NCBI GenBank assembly: GCA_030386875.1 | Contig: CM059575.1 | Location: 52,482,859 to 52,546,858 of the forward strand | DNA length: 64,000 bases | DNA from: Morinoia aosen | Lineage: Eukaryota; Arthropoda; Malacostraca; Amphipoda; Talitridae | Direction of reading: 5' to 3' | In this document: piece by piece, positions 42,981 through 55,469 of the stretch | How the letters are laid out: every line of letters begins with the position of its first letter | Numbering within the stretch: position 1 is the first letter of the stretch | Position numbers and translations under genes: made by a program | The notes under the pieces: model-generated | Database searches by the model: none | Told to the model about the DNA's origin: nothing | The model's input: the letters and a program-made list of their open reading frames with translations, nothing else

Positions 42981-44395
42981 CACATGGAAGTCTTTCTTAT
43001 CTTCCCATTAAAATTTTGGGCTATTAAATGTGTGCACTGTGGTCAGAGGAGGACAGTACACTAGCGCACTCATTTTAATTTCAGGATCTCGGCCTTCAAT
43101 TATTTTTGGACCGTTTACATAATGAAATGCTACAATAGCGCTGGTTGCAACCTTGGTAGAACAACCTGACAAAACCCTGGAGAACTTACAAACGATGGGG
43201 GAAGGTCCCTTCCATGTTGAATAGCCTATTTCAACATACAAAAAATGACTATTTTGTTTTTCTTTACTCTACCTGTGGGAGGGGAGAAAATTTTTAAAGG
43301 GTTAGGTCTCTGATGCAGGGGCAAGCTAGAATAGTAACAGCAGGCTAGTACTACAGCCTATCCAGCCGCAGAATAATCAGAACTTAAGTTACAGCAGATC
43401 AGCCATTGTCAAAAAATCCTATTGTAAAAAAAACGGCAATCTCATTGATCAGCCTAATACTGAGAGGGTTTGAAATGACTTGCTGTTTTTGAATTGCTTG
43501 ATTTAAATACCGATGAACTGTCCCTAGGGCAACAAGTACACATTGACCAACGTCGCCCTAAAAACAAATCACATGGGCGAGGGGTCGCATAAATTTCTGG
43601 GCATATTCCCAGTTTACGTTTTGAAATGATTTAACTCTAGGCTTCTACCTTACTGACTGACGCAACTTGTCCAGCACAGCTCGTGGGTGAGGAGCCAACA
43701 TATATAATCAAAATATATTTTTTATTTCTGAATAAATTTGAGCTATGCACGGTTAAGTTGTGAAGTTGCTAGTACCTGCGATTTGCTAGCACACATCCTA
43801 TGCTTTTTATACTTGAACACGTCACTTGTGATTGGTTAAACTGAAGTTCAACATTCAGCTCAAAATTCAGAGTCAAACTCAATGAACAAGTTTCTAAAAT
43901 TCACACATTCAGTGGTCTGCTAAAATATTGTTAATTTAGAATCTGACTGTTATTCCTAGCATTACACTGCAGCATACTGGCTATAGAAGGCACTAGAATT
44001 CACAATAGCACAACGGCTAGTCTGACTCAATGTGGGTGGTTCGCCGGCTGCCAGAAGCATCCTTGAATGCTCTAGAAGCCGGCTGTTCACCGCTATCAAA
44101 CACACGATACATAGTGTCGAATCGCCGAGTGTAGCTAGTTCAAGAACACGTTTTGAATTGATAGTTTTCTGACACATAATCACATTAGTTACCACACAGA
44201 AACTTAAAATTATCCGGGTATACGTTGTTTCCACGAGCACTTCAGTTTAAATAGAACGCTGCGTCAGTCTTGCGGACCAGTACGGATCCGCAAAATGTTG
44301 CCAAAAAAAAATGTTGAAAATTTTGCGTCTTGTAAGACGCGACAGTGGGTTCAGATTTGTTTTTAGGTTAAATCTTTCATCTCATGAGTATACAA
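42981..44395. other. stretch without recognisable gene
   Basis: Mixed composition with no domain found. A minus-strand frame at 44240-43962 (92 codons) shows nothing recognisable. Confidence 0.35.
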
Positions 44396-45274
44396 CTACT
44401 GCATATTGCACCCAAAGGGAGGAAGGTGTAAAGTCATGAGTTGAAAGTTGAGTAGGCCTTCTTCCATTAAAGTGAAATGGTATCTGCTAAGTTATGGACC
44501 ATTCTTTTTGTGTGCTGTTTACTTTCCAGCACCTCTGACGCTTTTGATTTTTTTCTTGCTTCATTACCTTCATTCTGGAGCTATTTCCCTGTGCTGGGAA
44601 TCTTGCTAGCAACCACCATTGTGCCTAGCTGCTCTGTTCTCTGGACTCCATGCTGCCTTCCTCCTTTGTCTCTCTGGATTGTGCTGTTGTGGTCAGGGAG
44701 TCTGGAACTAACTCATCTCATCTTCCATTCTCCAGTTCTGAAACATAAGGCTGGTCTGAGGGGTCTGTGTACCTTGAATACAAACCACATTTGCCACAAA
44801 ACCAGCCATCCGTTTTGGAAAGATGGATTTAAATGTGATAGTGTCCTTACTATCTCAAGCTGAGGGTTGGGTAGGCCTTCTGTTCAGTAGGGGAGACTGG
44901 CATGCTCTGTAGCCGGCCTGTCTTTGTCTTGTAGGCTCAATTGTCATTCCCGTGGTGGGGCATAAAGTAGGCATTGGGCTTAGGTTAGTTAGGTTTGTGT
45001 CTCCTGAGCTATGGTGAGTGGCGCTCCCAGGGGCATACTGTTAGGTCCTCTCAGCTGTAGATGGGCCTTATGTCTTCCGTACCATTTCTGTTTGTTTTCA
45101 TGTGATCTTTTCCATTTCTTTTTGTCTTTTCTTTCTTCATGACTTGCTGTTTCTGTGCACTGGGCGTGGGGCTACACCTTTTGCTTGGACTCACTAATTT
45201 CTAGTCTATACTAAATGGTCTCTTCTCTTTAGATGGCAGTTATTATGACTAGGACTCATCATAACTCACCACTC

Positions 45275-45390
45275 AGGGGCAGGGAGCAGCAGCAGGTGGT
45301 GGTGAGGTGGTGACCAGTGCAGACATGCCTGTGGACGCAGCCGTTCAGGACAGCAGCGGCCGTGTGGTTGCTTCTAATGCTGACGGTGGG
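45275..45390 (+). other. exon-like segment in the paralogous block
   Basis: Between a possible acceptor (CACCACTCAG) and a possible donor (GCTGACG|GTGGGG), one frame reads VVTSADMPVDAAVQDSSGRV, then VASNADGG. The corresponding segment at 55455-55630 keeps SRVVASNADGG and the same boundaries but has an expanded GGTGGTGACCAGCAGCAG repeat. Low-complexity coding or a structural repeat are both possible. Confidence 0.25.
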
Positions 45391-45399
45391 GACACGCTT

Positions 45400-45870
45400 G
45401 TTGCATGAAGTGTATTGAAATGCTACATGTCAAGGGGTTTTTTGAAACCTGTTTTTTGTGTGAAGTGTCTTTACAATATGTTTATAGTGTTGAGAGGGTG
45501 GTTATGAAACCTGCTGTCGGTTTTGGATTATTTTTGAAACAGGTTTATGGTGTTGAGTGGTATTTTGAATCTGGTATATGGTGTAGAGTGGTATTTTGAA
45601 TCTTTTATATTGTTTAGTGTGGTATTTTGAATCGGGTATATGGTGTAGAGTGGTATTTTGAATTGGGTATGTGGTGTAGAGTGGTATTTTGAATCGGGTA
45701 TATGGTGTAGAGTGGTATTTTGAATTGGGTATATGGTGTAGAGGGGTATTTTGAATCGGGTATGTGGTGTAGAGTGGTATTTTGAATCGGTTATATGGTG
45801 TAGAGTGGTTTTTGAATTGGGTATATGGTGTAGAGGGGTATTTTGAATGGATTGTATGGTGTGGAGTGTT
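45400..45870. repeat. 31-bp tandem repeat (short array)
   Basis: About 14 units of the type TATGGTGTAGAGTGGTATTT plus TGAATC. This is the counterpart of the much longer array at 55.8-57.0 kb. Confidence 0.9.
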
Positions 45871-46780
45871 TTCTTTTTCAACAAATAATAGTTTCAGTAA
45901 TTACTGCATGTGTGTTGTTGCATTGTGTAGGCCCACACATGGCTGGTCTGAACACAAACCCTCAACATGCACTTGGTACATATTCTGGGAACCTGCTTAT
46001 AGGTTTGGGTGTTTATTTAGTGCTTTTCGTAATTCATTTTGCTAACATATTTTTGTGAGCTTTTGTTGTTATTTCTTCTACTTCCCAATATGTGTAATCA
46101 ATATTGGTTATTGCTGCAAATATTCAACACGTTCTGCTTTTTTTATTTCTGGCTATTATGTCATGGACATTTTAGTATTTGCTTATGTTCCACGCCAGGC
46201 ATTTTTATTTTATTTGTGTATACATTCCAAGTTTTGGATGATATTCAGAGCATGTTGTCAGGAAAAAAAGCAATCAAGGTACAGAAAAAGTGGCTCATTT
46301 ACCCGTAGAGCTGTGAGGGGATGGCAATATTTTATGACATTGTTTTATTGAATTGCCTTTGTGTTGTAAGTCATATGATCTTATTTGCAAATTTTACATA
46401 TTGTTATATGTATTTTAGAAACACCTTTTGGTTTTCTTTATTTTTCAAAGCCCGCTTATGATTTTAGTTATTTTTTAAACGTATGGTTTTGTTAGAGATT
46501 TTTTTTTTTTTTATATCAGAAATTCCGGTAATTAATCTATTAAATAAATATTTTTCCATTTATGAAATTAATCCATTGTTCATTTAGAGAGCAAGTCCAT
46601 TTATTCCTCAACTAGTTTATTGTGCGAAGTGTTTGAATTAACCAAAGATTGTTGTTTTGGATATTTATTGTTTGGGTATATATGTTTTTTTTATTGTGGT
46701 GTGGATTAGCTCCTATATATTGTGGTGTTGTGGATTGAAGGCAACTGTGGTATGAAATGCAGATTACATGGTGTGGTTTT

Positions 46781-47185
46781 TATAAATATCCTTAGAACGT
46801 TAGGACCCAGGTACCGATATTACAGCCTTCTAAACCCCCCTTGCGGCCTCGGTGCACACTAACTCTATTTTACGCACATTAAACGCTTCATTGACTATAC
46901 CATAACTCTAGGCACCAACGATGGCCTCCAGGCAAGAGTTTTAATCCCGAGGTCCTCCAAGAGCAACAGACTGCCCGCGGCTCCTACTGCACCACATGTA
47001 GAGCTGCACTGATTCTTCGCCATGGTGAGTCCTCTAGACTGGACAGATGGCATCGACAGTAGCCCAAGGCTACCAACGAGCCAAGTGGACGTGTCGCGGT
47101 GACCCAGAAGAGGACTGCAGCAGAAGGTGTTGATCAGCTGTGATGCAGGCGCTCATCAGCCTGTCCGAGCAGCACGCCAGTACCA
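46781..47185. other. GC-richer stretch before the 23-bp satellite
   Basis: No gene recognised. At 47022-47030 an ATG in good context (TCGCCATGG) is followed at once by a GTGAGT donor-like word, which could be a short first exon; nothing else supports it. Confidence 0.25.
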
Positions 47186-47189
47186 GATC

Positions 47190-49490
47190 CCAAGGCTGGA
47201 CTGGTCAGCCTACCGTGGCTAGACTGGTCAGCCTACCGAGGCTGGACTGGTCAACCTACCGTGGCTGGACTGGTCAGCATACCGAGGCTGGTCGGTAGGC
47301 TGGACTGGTCAGCCTACCGAGGCTGGACTGGTCAGCCTACCAAGGCTGGACTGGTCAGCATACCGAGGCTGGACTGGTCATCATACCGAGGCTGGACTGG
47401 TCAGCATACCGAGGCTGGACTGGTCAGCATACCGAGGCTGGACTGGTCAGCCTACCGAGGCTGGACTGGTCAGCCTACCGAGGCTGGACTGGTCAGCCTA
47501 CCGAGGCTGGACTGGTCAGCCTACCGTGGCTGGACTGGTCAGCATACCGAGGCTGGACTGGTCAGCCTACCGAGGCTGGACTGGTCAGCCTACCAAGGCT
47601 GGACTGGTCAGCCTACCAAGGCTGGACTGGTCAGCCCACCAAGGCTGGACTGGTCAGCATACCGAGGCTGGACTGATCAGCATACCGAGGCTGGACTGGT
47701 CAGCATACCGAGGCTGGACTGGTCAGCCTACTGAGGCTGGACTGGTCAGCCTACCGAGGCTGGACTGGTCAGCCTTCCGTGGCTGGACTGGTCAGCCTAC
47801 CGAGGCTGGACTGGTCAGCCTACCGTGGCTGGACTGATCAGCATACCGAGGCTGGACTGGTCAGCCTACCGATGCTGGACTGGTCAGCCTACCAAGGATG
47901 GACTGGTCAGCCTACCGAGGCTGGACTGGTCATCATACCGAGGCTGGACTGGTCAGCATACCGAGGCTGGACTGGTCAGCCTACCGAGGCTGGACTGGTC
48001 AGCCTACCAAGGCTGGACTGGTCAGCCTACCGAGGCTGGACTGGTCAGCCTACCGAGGCTGGACTGGTCAGCCTACCGAGGCTGGACTGGTCAGCCTACC
48101 GAGGCTGGACTGGTCAGCCTACCGTGGCTGGACTGGTCAGCCTACCGTGGCTGGACTGGTCAGCATACCGAGGCTGGACTGGTCAGCCTACCGAGGCTAG
48201 ACTGGTCAGCCTACCAAGGCTGGACTGGTCAGCATACCGAGGCTGGACTGGTCAGCATACCGAGGCTGGACTGGTCAGCATACCGAGGCTGGACTGGTCA
48301 GCCTACCGAGGCTGGACTGGTCAGCCTAGCGAGGCTGGACTGGTCAGCCTGCCGCGGCTGGACTGGTCAGCCTACCGAGGCTGGACGGGTCAGCCTACCG
48401 TGGCTGGACTGATCAGCATACCGAGGCTGGACTGGTCAGCCTACCGATGCTGGACTGGTCAGCCTACCGAGGCTGGACTGGTCAGCCTACCGAGGCTGGA
48501 CTGGTCATCATACCGAGGCTGGACTGGTCAGCATACCGAGGCTGGACTGGTCAGCCTACCGAGGGTGGACTGGTCAGCCTACCGAGGCTGGACTGGTCAG
48601 CCTACCGAGGCTGGACTGGTCAGCCTACCGAGGCTGGACTGGTCAGCCTACCGAGGCTGGACTGGTCAGCCTACCACGGCTGGACTGGTCAGCCTACCGC
48701 GGCTGGACTGGTCAGCCTACCGCGGCTGGACTGGTCAGCATAACGAGGCTGGACTGGTCAGCCTACCGGGGCCTGACTGGTCAGCCTACCGGGGCTGGAC
48801 TGGTCAGCCTACCACGGCTGGACTTGTCAGCATACCGAGGCTGGACTGGTCAGCATACCGAGGCTGGACTGGTCAGCCTACCGGGGCTGGACTGGTCAGC
48901 CTACCGGGGCTGGACTGGTCAGCCTACCGGGGCTGGACTGGTCAGGCTACCGGGGCTGGACTGGTCAGCCTACCGAGGCTTGACTGGTCAGCCTACCGAG
49001 GCTGGACTGGTCAGCATACCGAGGCTGGACTGGTCAGCATACCGAGGCTGGACTGGTCAGCATACCGAGGCTGGACTGGTCAGCATACCGAGGCTGGACT
49101 GGTCAGCATACCGAGGCTGGACTGGTCAGCATACCGAGGCTGGACTGGTCAGCATACCGAGGCTGGACTGGTCAGCTTACCGAGGCTGGACTGGTCAGCA
49201 TACCGAGGCTGGACTGGTCAGCCCACCGGGGCTGGACTGGTCAGCCCACCGGGGCTGGACTGGTCAGCCTACCGGGGCTGGACTGGTCAGCCTACCGGGG
49301 CTGGACTGGTCAGCCTACCGGGCTGGACTGGTCAGCCTACCGGGCTAGACTGGTCTGCCTACCGGGGCTGGACTGGTCAGCCTACCGGGGCCGGACTGGT
49401 CAGCCTACCGGGGCCGGACTGGTCAGCCTACCGGGGCCGGACTGGTCAGCATACCGAGGCTGGACTGGTCAGCCTACCGAGGCTGACTGT
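47190..49490. repeat. 23-bp satellite, about 100 copies
   Basis: The unit is GGCTGGACTGGTCAGCCTAC plus CGA. Variants CATACC, CCAAGG, CCGTGG, CCGGGG occur in patches. A 575-bp (25-unit) block is duplicated: TGGCTGGACTGATCAG lies at 47826 and 48401, and the rare TCATCATACC variant at 47930 and 48505. No frame contains a stop within a unit, which produces very long open frames (up to 615 codons) that are not genes. Confidence 0.95.
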
Positions 49491-49762
49491 ATTTACGTAT
49501 AAACCAGGTCAGTCGTGCTACACCACAAACAGTTCTCAAACTCATCTATTTGTCTTGACTCTCCATGAGTTATCTTCTAAATTCACGAAACTGACCATAT
49601 TACATTACAGAGTTTTATTTAATTGACAAGAAAGTACAATTCACATCTCATTTTTAATATATCCATATATTCGTGTTTTACAGCCTCTACCTATATACGT
49701 AGCAGTCCACTATTTATTATAACTGTTTAATGCATGACTCGGTACAATTACAAACATATTAC

Positions 49763-50455
49763 TACTGAGGGCAGGGTATTGTATTGTGCCCTATGTTATT
49801 ACTGAGGGCAGGGTATTGTGTTGTGCCCTATGTTATTACTGAGGGCAGGGTATTGTATTGTGCCCTATGTTATTACTGAGGGCCGGGTGTTGTGTTGTGC
49901 CCTATGTTATTACTGAGGGCAGGGTGTTGTGTTGTGCCCTATGTTATTACTGAGGGCAGGGTGTTGTGTTGTGCCCTATGTTATAACTGAAGGCAGGGTG
50001 TTGTGTTGTGCCCTATGTGTTACTGAGGGCAGGGTATTGTGTTGTGCCCTACGTTATTACTGAGGGCAGGGTGTTGTGTTGTGCCCTATGTTATTACTGA
50101 GGGCAGGGTGTTGTGTTGTGCTCTATGTTGTTACTGAGGGTAGGGTGTTGTGTTGTGCCCTATGTTGTTACTGAGGGCAGGGTGTTGTGTTGTGCCCTAT
50201 GTGTTACTGAGGGCAGGGTATTGTATTGTGCCCTATGTTATTACTCAGGGCAGGGTGTTGTGTTGTGCTCTATGTTGTTACTGAGGGCAGGGTATTGTGT
50301 TGTGCCCTATGTTATTACTGAGGGCAGAGTGTTGTGTTGTGCCCTATTTTATTACTGAGGGCAGGGTGTTGTGTTGTGCCCTATGTTATTACTGAGGGCA
50401 GGGTGTTGTGTTGTGCCCTATGTTATTACTGAGGGCAGGGTGTTGTGCCCTGAGG
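49763..50455. repeat. 37-bp tandem repeat, about 19 copies
   Basis: Unit with TTATTACTGAGGGCAGGGTG and TTGTGTTGTGCCCTATG. It sits exactly where the head of the family-A copy at 50.47 kb should be and resembles that head (CTGAGGG..GG..TATTGTATG). Confidence 0.92.
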
Positions 50456-50810
50456 AGGGCTACCCTGAGCAGGGTATTTTTTGTTTTGTTAAGGACTTTT
50501 TTTTCGGTTCACTGCTGTCCTGTTTTTCAGCGCCTACAACTTTGTACTTCAACTTTGATCTTGTTTCATGAACTTCTTTCTCAACTTACTGTTTCTATGC
50601 CCCTCCTGCATAGATTCCGCGTTCCCTTACTCTATACTAAATGGTGCCTTCCTTCTTACTCTCTTTGGATCGCACTTGTTGCGGATAGGGAGGCCTAAAC
50701 TAACTAATAATCTAACCCCTAACTCTATACTATAAGGTACTTTCCTCCTTCCCCTCTTACAACGTTTTTGTTGTGGTAAGGGGGGCTAAAACTCACTTAT
50801 AATCAATCAA
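50456..50810 (+). repeat. family-A dispersed repeat plus an extra 3' end
   Basis: The body from GTTAAGGACTTTTTTTTCGG runs to GATAGGGAGGCCTAAACTAA (about 50701). A second 3'-terminal piece follows (50715-50810, ending GGGGCTAAAACTCACTTAT). Confidence 0.85.
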
Positions 50811-50899
50811 TCATGAATGAATATTGAACTTCAGAGTTTAAATCTGTGGTTCTTGACATTATTCTCCAATTCCCCATATTTTAGTGAGCCAACTCTCTA

Positions 50900-51425
50900 T
50901 TTCCCACCTCGCAACTCCGCCACTCCCCATCTGGCAACTCCGCCACTCCCCATCTGGCAACTCCGCCATACCCCATCTGGCAACTCCGCCATTCCCCACC
51001 TGGCAACTCCGCCATTCCCCACCTGGCAACTCCGCCATTCCCCACCTGGCAACTCCGCCATTCCCCACCTGACAACTTCGCCATTCCCCACCTGGCAACT
51101 CCGCCATTCCCCACCTGGCAACTCCGCCATTCCCCACCTGGCAACTCCGTCATTCCCCACCTGGCAACTCCGCCATTCCCCACCTGGCAACCCCGCCATT
51201 CCCCACCTGGCAACCCCGCCATTCCCCGCCATTCCCCACCTGGCAACTCCGCCATTCCCCACCTGGCAACTCCGCCATTCCCCACCTGGCAACCCCGCCA
51301 TTCCCCACCTGGCAACTCCGCCATTCCCCACCTGGCAACTCCGCCATTCCCCACCTGGCAACTCCGCCATTCCCCACCTGGCAACTCCGCCATTCCCCAC
51401 CTGGCAATTCCGCCATTCCCCACAG
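50900..51425. repeat. 23-bp tandem repeat, about 22 copies
   Basis: Unit CATTCCCCACCTGGCAACTC plus CGC, unrelated in sequence to the 47-49 kb 23-bp satellite. Open in several frames on both strands. Confidence 0.92.
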
Positions 51426-51695
51426 ATTGAGAACCGCTGATTTAAATGAAGCGTCATTGACTTGTCAAATGGACTACTACCTTCCTTTCCTTCATGTTCC
51501 TCATCACTGTTGAATGTGGGGTTGAACCCCAGATGCCGGTGTCGTTGGGTTGTTACAACAGCACAATAACAACCCCGAGATGCCGGGGCTGCTGGGGTTG
51601 GTTCAACAGCACAATGACACAATAACAACCCCAGACGCCGGGGTTACAATAGTACAATAACATCAACAATGACAATAACAACCCGCAGATGTTGG
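51426..51695. other. short unique stretch with ACAACCCC repeats
   Basis: Words such as CAATAACAACCCC and GATGCCGG recur loosely at 51520-51690. No gene. Confidence 0.4.
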
Positions 51696-52315
51696 TGGAT
51701 TGGGAACAGTGGGCGGAGCATCAGACTATCCGTTGATTGGTGGATTAGGAACAGGGGGCGGAGCATGAAGAGGGGGTGAGCGTTGATTGGTGGATTGGGA
51801 ACAACGGGCGGAGCATCAGACTATCCATTGATTGGTGTATTAGGAACAGGGGCGGAGCATGAAGAGGTGGTGAGCGTTGATTGGTGGATTGGGAATAGAG
51901 GGCGGAGCATCAGACCACGCGTTGATTGGTGGTTTGGGAACAGGGGGCGGAGCATGAAGAGGTGGTGAGCGTTGATTGGTGGATTGGGAACAGAGGGCGG
52001 AGCATCAGATTACGCGTTGATTGGTGGATTGGGAACAAAGGGCGGAGCATCAGATTACGCGTTGATTGGTGGATTGGGAACAGGGGGCGGAGCATGAAGA
52101 GGTGGTGAGTGTTGATTGGTGGATTGGGAAAAGAGGGCGGAGCATCAGACCACGCGTTGATTGGTGGATTGGGAACAGGGGGCGGAGCATGAAGAGGTGG
52201 TGGGCGTTGGTTGGTGGATTGGGAACAGAGGGAGGAGCATCAGACTACGCGTTGATTGGTGGATTGGGAACAGAGGGCGGAGCACACAGACCTCGCGTTG
52301 ATTGGTGAATTTTTA
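51695..52315. repeat. 45/50-bp tandem array of ATTGG and GGGCGG modules
   Basis: Two alternating unit types share GATTGGTGGATTGGGAACA followed by GGGCGGAGCAT. One continues GAAGAGGTGGTGAGCGTT, the other CAGACCACGCGTT. Each unit carries two inverted CCAAT motifs (ATTGG) and one GC box. Confidence 0.9.
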
Positions 52316-52525
52316 AGAGGGCGGAGCATGGGGACTTGCCGCTTTGCGATTGGCACTGCGTGAGCCAATGGGCTGCCCCCAGACGCGGTGCTGCACCCTG
52401 GCGGGGGGGGGGGGCGGAGGCCGTCCTGGCGAGCACCAGACGCGACCACAGGAGCGCCGGCGACTGGCAGGGAGCAAGGAATGAACGCCGCGCCGAGCTC
52501 CGGAGGTGGAAAATTAAGGGGGTTT
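52300..52525. promoter_or_regulatory. CpG-rich, promoter-like segment
   Basis: Immediately right of the array, the sequence becomes strongly CpG-rich. It contains ATTGG (52301, about 52350), CCAAT (about 52365), GC boxes (GGGCGG near 52319 and 52411) and a G-run. No TATA box or coding exon is evident nearby on either strand, so target and direction are unknown. Confidence 0.35.
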
Positions 52526-53190
52526 GTTTCGTGGTTGTGTTGTGGGGGTCAAATGTGAGGAGTATGAGGAATGAATGTGATATGTGTGATAAATAATGCG
52601 ATGTTAGATGCAATAAATCAATTTGATGAAGTGTGACAGATAAATTCAGTAAATATATTGACCTAACCAATGCCTGATTGAAATTTGCAACATCGCAACC
52701 AATAGGCCTAACTGGCAGATTTACAGGTCTGTGCTGGGGGCATGTTGTGGGGAACGCATTTGTCAGCCAAATATTCTATACTAAATGGTGCTTCTTCCTT
52801 ACTCTCTTTGGAACACAGTCAGAGTGTATCACTGTCCCAAATGTTGCCATTCTGATCAGTCTGTAAATGAAGAAGAATGCGATAGGTGCTGGAACACAGG
52901 ACAGCAGTGAACCAAAAAAGAAGGTCTGTAAATTAAATGTAAAAAAGTAGGGAGACAGAGACAGATGCTCAGTCATATTTTCTGTGTAAATTATACTGTT
53001 ATGCTGTGTAGGCTTTATTATACGAGGGATGTTTCAGTAAATCTCGCACGTATGAAGATTTTGTAAAGTCAAACCAGTGTAGGTGTGACCCACCAGTGGG
53101 CACAGACGCCACACAACGCGGATGTGTACGCAGAGCTGGACTTGGAGACGTGGGATGTGGGGATGTTGTGTGTTACTAACTCCAGCTCTG
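52526..53190. other. unique stretch with two opposed family-A fragments
   Basis: 52774-52812 is a plus-orientation family-A 3' piece (TATACTAAATGGTGCTTC). 52880-52922 is a minus-orientation middle piece (the complement reads GGTTCACTGCTGTCC). No gene recognised. Confidence 0.6.
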
Positions 53191-53480
53191 GGTGATGTGT
53201 GCCTTGTTTTGTGGAAATGAAATATTCTTTGTTTGGTTGCTGACAATTCTGTTTTGCTTCACTGCTTTCCAGTTTCTGAGCACCTCTTACTTTGTTCTTC
53301 AACTTTTATCTTAGTTTATAGTCTTTTCTTTCTGAACTGTTCTACGCATAGGGTATCTCATTTGGGAACACATTTTGTGCATAAATTCCCCATTCCCTCA
53401 ACTCCATACTAAATGTAGCCGTCATCCTTCCTCTCTTTAGGACGCTTTTGCGGTAGGTAGTGAGGCTTGATCTAACTTAT
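53185..53480 (+). repeat. family-A dispersed repeat
   Basis: Body from GTGCCTTGTTTTGTGGAAAT through CATACTAAATGTAGCCGTCA to GGTAGTGAGGCTTGATCTAA. Confidence 0.75.
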
Positions 53481-53679
53481 GGGCAATATAATTATCCACA
53501 TCCACCACCATGACTCAACAAATAGTTTTAAGTAGTTACGTGCATTATTTACTTCCAATGGCTACAAACATAACTTGTCTGCAATTGACCAATGATACTT
53601 TCTTTAGAGGTACATTTGTTTCAGAGTTCTGTTCTAGGTCAAGTTAGGTGTTTTGGTCAAATGTCACGAGCACATAACT

Positions 53680-53805
53680 ATTGGAGCTGAGAAATAGCAC
53701 ACCCAGGGGGAAGATGCAAGGTCATGAAGTAGACCTTCTTTTCACTGAAGTAAAATGCATTTTTGTTCAGTGTGGACCATGTTCTGTGTTCCTTTTAACA
53801 GCTGA
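53680..53805 (+). repeat. family-A dispersed repeat, 5' part only
   Basis: ATAGCACACCCAGGGGGAAG through GACCATGTTCTGTG, then unique sequence. Confidence 0.6.
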
Positions 53806-54340
53806 AACCCCCAAGGGGTCTGACTGCCCAAAGTGTTTGAATGTTGCCTGGTGTGGCAGGTATTCAGGTTGGGATCATTTGTGACGCGTATGACAATAGT
53901 GATGGTGTGAGGATTGACTCAAATTCCATGGTCGCTGGGGCTGTATTTTTATTTAAAAACTATGTATGCCACGAATGTAACTACAAATTAGTTCTATTGG
54001 ATGAGGGTATGTGAAGGTTGATGTTGAGATGTTGAGAATCGCCATGCAGTGTGATCTTGTTAGCTGAACTACGAGCAAACCTGTGTCTTGTGTGGGGCTA
54101 CAGTACTGAAATGCCCTCAACTCGCCCACATATTGTGATGTTTACCCGCTCATTTATGGTTTCTCATGAAGTGAACCAACCTAAAATATAAGGGTCCAAG
54201 CAGATCTCTGGATAATGCCGCTCGCTGTTTAACATTCACAAAACTTTCTGAAATATCAAAAACTCCAAATGCGTTATTAACTTTGGCAAAATTGCCAAAG
54301 CAACAGCTAAATAGTCTATGACCGAAGCTGTCGTTAAATG
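53806..54340. other. stretch without recognisable gene
   Basis: Nothing recognised beyond short open frames. Confidence 0.4.
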
Positions 54341-54699
54341 AGTTTATTATTATCTATTATTTTATCAGTACCTCTGACTTGTAACTTTTTCTCCCAATTT
54401 CCTGAATTACATCTCAACTTGTATCCCTGTGCGGGGAACTTGTTGGGGACCACCACTGTACCTAGCTGCTCTGTTCTCTGGACTCTATGCTAAGTGAGGC
54501 CTTCCTCCTATATCTCCTTGGATCGCCTCTGTTGTGGTCAGGGAGGCTGGAACTAACTCATCTCATCCTCCATTGTAAACTTCTGAAGAATAAGACTGGT
54601 CTGTGGGGTCTGTGTACCTGTGAATATTGACAGCATTGGCCACAAAACCAGCCATCAGTTTTGGATGGCTTAATTTATACATGGTTGTATTCCTTTCCA

Positions 54700-55370
54700 C
54701 TAACTCAAGCTGAGGGTTAGGTAGGCCTTCTTTTCAGTAGGGGGAGGCTGGCATGCTCTGTAACCGACCCAACTTTCTCTCCTTATCTTATGGTATATAG
54801 GCCTAGGTTTGTGTATCCTGTGCTATGGTGAGTGGCGCCCCCAGGGGGAATACTGTTAGGTCCCATCAGCTGTAGATAGATCATTTTCGTTTCTCTTCAT
54901 GTAATCTTTGCCATCTTTTCCTTGTCTTTTTTTTCTCTTCCTTCTCGATTTGCTGTTTGTGTGTACAGGGTGTGGGGACCCCCCACCTTGTGCATGGATT
55001 CTCTTATATCTAGTCCCCTCAAGGGTATTCAACTATTGTATCTACAGGAATTAGCATTTCCATGGGAAAAATGTGAGCTGAGAGTTGGGTAGGCCTCTTT
55101 TTGTTACAATAAATAGTTTGTTTTGTTAAGGAACATATTTTTTGATTGATTGCATCCCTGTTTTCAGCACATCTGATTTTCTTCTTCAACTTTTATCTTG
55201 TTTCATGAGCTTCCTTCCTATCTTACTGTTTCTATCGCATGGGATCCTTTGTGGAACACCCTTTGTGTACAGTTTTCAGGTTCCTCAACTCCATACTGAA
55301 GGGTGCCTTCACCCTTCCTTGCCTAGAACATCTTTGTTGGAGTAAAGGGAGCCTAAATCTAATTTATAAT
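54700..55370 (+). repeat. two consecutive family-A copies
   Basis: The first has GAGGGTTAGGTAGGCCTTCT (54710) and CATGGATTCTCTTA (54996). The second has CCCCTCAAGGGTATTCAACT (about 55015), GGGAAAAATGTGAGCTGAG and an end at GTAAAGGGAGCCTAAATC (55342). Confidence 0.75.
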
Positions 55371-55469
55371 CAATCTCCAATTTCTAGTCTTTAGTGAATG
55401 GTGTCTTCTCTTGCAATAGCTGTTGTTATGACTTGGACTTATTATAACACACCCCTCAGGAGCAGAGAC

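Larger units (their letters stand above)
44396..46780 (+). repeat. paralogous block, copy 1
   Basis: Similar in order and sequence to 54340-59460. Landmarks shared by both: TAGCTGCTCTGTTCTCTGGA, GGAACTAACTCATCTCATC, CACAAAACCAGCCATC, GGCATGCTCTGTA, CTATGGTGAGTGGCGC, the exon-like GTGTGGTTGC segment, the 31-bp array, GTTGTTG..TTGTGT, CAATCAAGG..CAGAAAA and ATGAAATGCAG. Family-A derived sequence makes up much of 44396-45260. Confidence 0.8.

Noticed and set aside
47261..49626. Long open frames (up to 615 codons) with WTGQPTEAGLVSLPRLDWSA repeats
   Set aside because: They follow directly from a 23-bp satellite with no stop in any phase; all frames give the same peptide and there is no start context, domain or splice structure.
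50881..51628. Minus-strand frames of 180-243 codons (GGEWRSCQVGNGGVA)
   Set aside because: Translation of the 23-bp array at 50.9-51.4 kb; frame continuity is compositional.
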